A DNA stretch of 7,147 bases from Candidatus Levybacteria bacterium RIFCSPLOWO2_01_FULL_42_15 (GTDB taxonomy: Bacteria; Patescibacteriota; Microgenomatia; Levybacterales; UBA12049), in assembly GCA_001784055.1 (NCBI GenBank), contig MFOZ01000018.1, forward strand, positions 1 through 7,147, in the 5' to 3' direction. Positions 5,557 through 7,147 of this stretch are shown piece by piece. The first letter of the stretch is position 1. Each line of letters starts with the position of its first letter. The position numbers were made by a program, and so were the translations under genes. The notes under the pieces are model-generated. The model was not told the DNA's origin, made no database searches, and saw nothing but the letters and a program-made list of their open reading frames with translations.

Positions 5557-7147
5557 GTGAGATTTGATACGCTCTCCTCCTATTTTGAAAAACTAGAAAA
5601 AACCTCATCCCGCCTAGCTCTCATTGACATTCTTGCTGATTTGTTTAAAAAAGCACAAGAAGATGAAATAGGAGAAATCATACATCTACTTCAAGGAAGA
5701 ATTGCTCCCTTTTTTGAACCTGTAGAAATAGGAATGGCTGAAAAAAATGTAGCAGGAGCAATAGCAAAAGCTTACAAATTTTCAAAAGAAGAGGTTCTAT
5801 CGCTCTATCGGCAATTAGGCGATATGGGTCTTGTAGTACAGAAAATTGCGCCACATCGTGCTTCAAAAATTACCGTAAAAGAAATAGTGGCCACTCTAAG
5901 TCAAATTTCCGAAGAATTTGGCGAGGGGACTGTTCAAAGAAGACAAGGGTTACTCGTTGGTCTTTTGCAAAAGCTTGACCCTACTTCTGCAAAACATTTA
6001 GCGAGAATTCCGCTGGGAAATACCCGTTTAGGCATTGGTGACCCTACGATATTAGATGCCTTGGCTTTATCAGAATTGGGAGATAAAAGTAAACGAAAAA
6101 TGTTAGAGGGTGCTTACGATAGAACATCCGACTTAGCTCTCATTGCTACAGCGCTTCGGAAAAGTGGCTTACAAGGTATTCAAAGCTTGAAAGTAAGAGT
6201 AGGATTTCCTATTCGATCAGAACTTTGTGAAAGGCTTCCAACCCCTGAAAAAATAATAGAAAAGATGGAGAAAGTAAATGTCCAATATAAATATGATGGG
6301 TTTAGGGTGCAAATACATAAATTCAGAGATGACGTAAGAATGTTTTCCAGAAATCTTGAAAATATGACTCATATGTTTCCAGAACTTAGAGATGCTACCC
6401 GAAAACAAATTAAAGCGGAGACTGCAATTCTTGATTGTGAAGCTTTGGCATACAATCCCGAGTCTGAAGAGTTTTTGCCTTTCCAGGAAACTACCAAACG
6501 GCGCAGAAAACACAATATTGAGGAAATAGCAAAAGAGTTGCCGCTAAAGGCGTTTGTGTTTGATATTTTGTATAAAGATGGGGAGTCTTTGATTGACACC
6601 CCGCTCTTAAAGAGGATGGATATTCTCAAGCAAACCGTTCATACAGACGATACTTTGATTCCTTCAGTTGGAGAAATAGTTACAGAGCCAAAACGGTTGC
6701 AGGCAATGCTTGATGAGGCTATTTCAAAAGGCTTGGAGGGATTGGTGGTTAAGCGCGTTGATTCTCTGTATGAGGCGGGAGGGCGGAATTTCAACTGGGT
6801 TAAGCTCAAACGACATTCCGCGGGGGAACTCAACGATACCATTGATTGCGTGATTCTAGGCTACATCTTTGGGAAAGGGAAGCGAACCGCCTTTGGTGCG
6901 GGAGCACTGCTGGTTGGCGTATATGATTCTAAGGCGGATGAATTTGTAACCGTTTCAAAGATTGGAACGGGGTTAACCGATGAGGAATGGCAGGAGATAA
7001 AAGTTCAAAGTTCAAAGTTAAAAGTTAAAAGTAAGCCGGCAAGAGTGATCTCTTTGATTGAGCCAAGCGTGTGGGTTGAGCCCAAAATTGTGATAGAGGT
7101 TTTGGCAGATGAAATTACCCGATCTCCCATTCATACGGCTGGAAAAA
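5557..7147 (+). CDS. lig: ATP-dependent DNA ligase, archaeal/eukaryotic type I, 3' end outside window
   Basis: Seals nicks in duplex DNA with ATP, through an enzyme-AMP intermediate. The frame is open for 530 codons to the window edge; perhaps 40-60 C-terminal residues are missing, judged from related ligases. Domains in order: N-terminal DNA-binding domain (about 1-220, including KHLARIPLGNTRLGIGD), nucleotidyltransferase domain with motif I KYDGFR (245-250, Lys245 being the AMP-accepting lysine), motif III LDCE (292-295), motif IIIa FVFDILY (333-339), motif IV EGLVVK (394-399), motif V WVKLK (414-418), then the OB-fold with the late motif EPKIVIEV..DEITRSPIHTAG. The start is GTG at 5557: RFDTLSSYFEKLE matches the family N-terminus, no better start lies nearby, and the leaderless promoter points to this base. 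A heptamer repeat (6999-7033) encodes a linker in the OB-fold region. By hand count, bases 6241-6360 are 31 % G+C and 6781-6900 are 51 %, an uneven composition within one gene. Bacteria usually rely on NAD-dependent LigA; whether this genome has it too is not visible. Confidence 0.93.
   Translation, partial: MRFDTLSSYFEKLEKTSSRLALIDILADLFKKAQEDEIGEIIHLLQGRIAPFFEPVEIGMAEKNVAGAIAKAYKFSKEEVLSLYRQLGDMGLVVQKIAPHRASKITVKEIVATLSQISEEFGEGTVQRRQGLLVGLLQKLDPTSAKHLARIPLGNTRLGIGDPTILDALALSELGDKSKRKMLEGAYDRTSDLALIATALRKSGLQGIQSLKVRVGFPIRSELCERLPTPEKIIEKMEKVNVQYKYDGFRVQIHKFRDDVRMFSRNLENMTHMFPELRDATRKQIKAETAILDCEALAYNPESEEFLPFQETTKRRRKHNIEEIAKELPLKAFVFDILYKDGESLIDTPLLKRMDILKQTVHTDDTLIPSVGEIVTEPKRLQAMLDEAISKGLEGLVVKRVDSLYEAGGRNFNWVKLKRHSAGELNDTIDCVILGYIFGKGKRTAFGAGALLVGVYDSKADEFVTVSKIGTGLTDEEWQEIKVQSSKLKVKSKPARVISLIEPSVWVEPKIVIEVLADEITRSPIHTAGK
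6999..7033 (+). repeat. Heptanucleotide tandem repeat, five units, inside the ligase gene
   Basis: Units AAAAGTT, CAAAGTT, CAAAGTT, AAAAGTT and AAAAGTA in exact 7-base register, read as KVQSSKLKVKSK. It lies between TDEEWQEI and KPARVISL, where relatives have a short variable Lys-rich linker. Same unit type and strand as the array in fic at 4154-4181. Confidence 0.85.

Noticed and set aside
6217..6842. Three minus-strand open frames opposite the ligase gene
   Set aside because: They are antisense to well-conserved ligase motifs (I to V) and show no recognisable domain or start signal.

Overview
This 7,147-base window looks like part of a genome from a Candidate Phyla Radiation (Patescibacteria) bacterium, possibly in the Microgenomates group. 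The evidence is the mix of genes. A bacterial RecF and a bacterial-style glycosyltransferase sit beside an archaeal-type UMP kinase and an archaeal-type ATP-dependent DNA ligase. Genes are packed closely, most starts lack a Shine-Dalgarno sequence, and several are preceded almost directly by promoter-like boxes. The lineage is an inference from gene type and layout; no marker gene proves it.

Layout, left to right. (1) The 3' part of a GT4-family glycosyltransferase gene, with its beginning lost off the left edge (1-1079, +). (2) An archaeal-type UMP kinase with its own promoter (1118-1849, +). (3) recF, overlapping the kinase gene by 11 bases (1839-2894, +). (4) nnrD, the NAD(P)H-hydrate dehydratase (2928-3821, +). 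(5) A Fic-domain protein with a C-terminal winged helix (3873-4925, +). (6) A short convergent gene for a protein with a histidine-kinase-type dimerisation/phosphoacceptor domain but no ATPase domain (4879-5511, -), overlapping the fic gene by 47 bases. (7) A divergent ATP-dependent DNA ligase gene that runs off the right edge (5557-7147, +). No gene-free stretch exceeds 52 bases. The three longest gaps (1080-1117, 3822-3872, 5512-5556) each hold promoter-like boxes.

The genes do not form one pathway. They cover surface glycan synthesis, pyrimidine nucleotide supply, recombination repair, repair of damaged NAD(P)H, protein modification, a possible signalling domain and DNA joining. UMP kinase and recF are probably co-transcribed.

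The most striking feature is that several coding sequences carry repeat-like DNA read through in frame. A palindromic element of about 95 bases lies inside both the glycosyltransferase and nnrD. Its first hairpin is kept in both copies with a compensatory base-pair change. A separate G+C-rich block (about 64 %) interrupts the glycosyltransferase between its two domains. A 7-base tandem repeat of AAAAGTN type lies inside both the fic and ligase genes. The second notable structure is the 45-base divergent intergenic region at 5512-5556, where two predicted promoters occupy the same DNA, each -10 box lying on the other's -35 box, and both would give almost leaderless messages.
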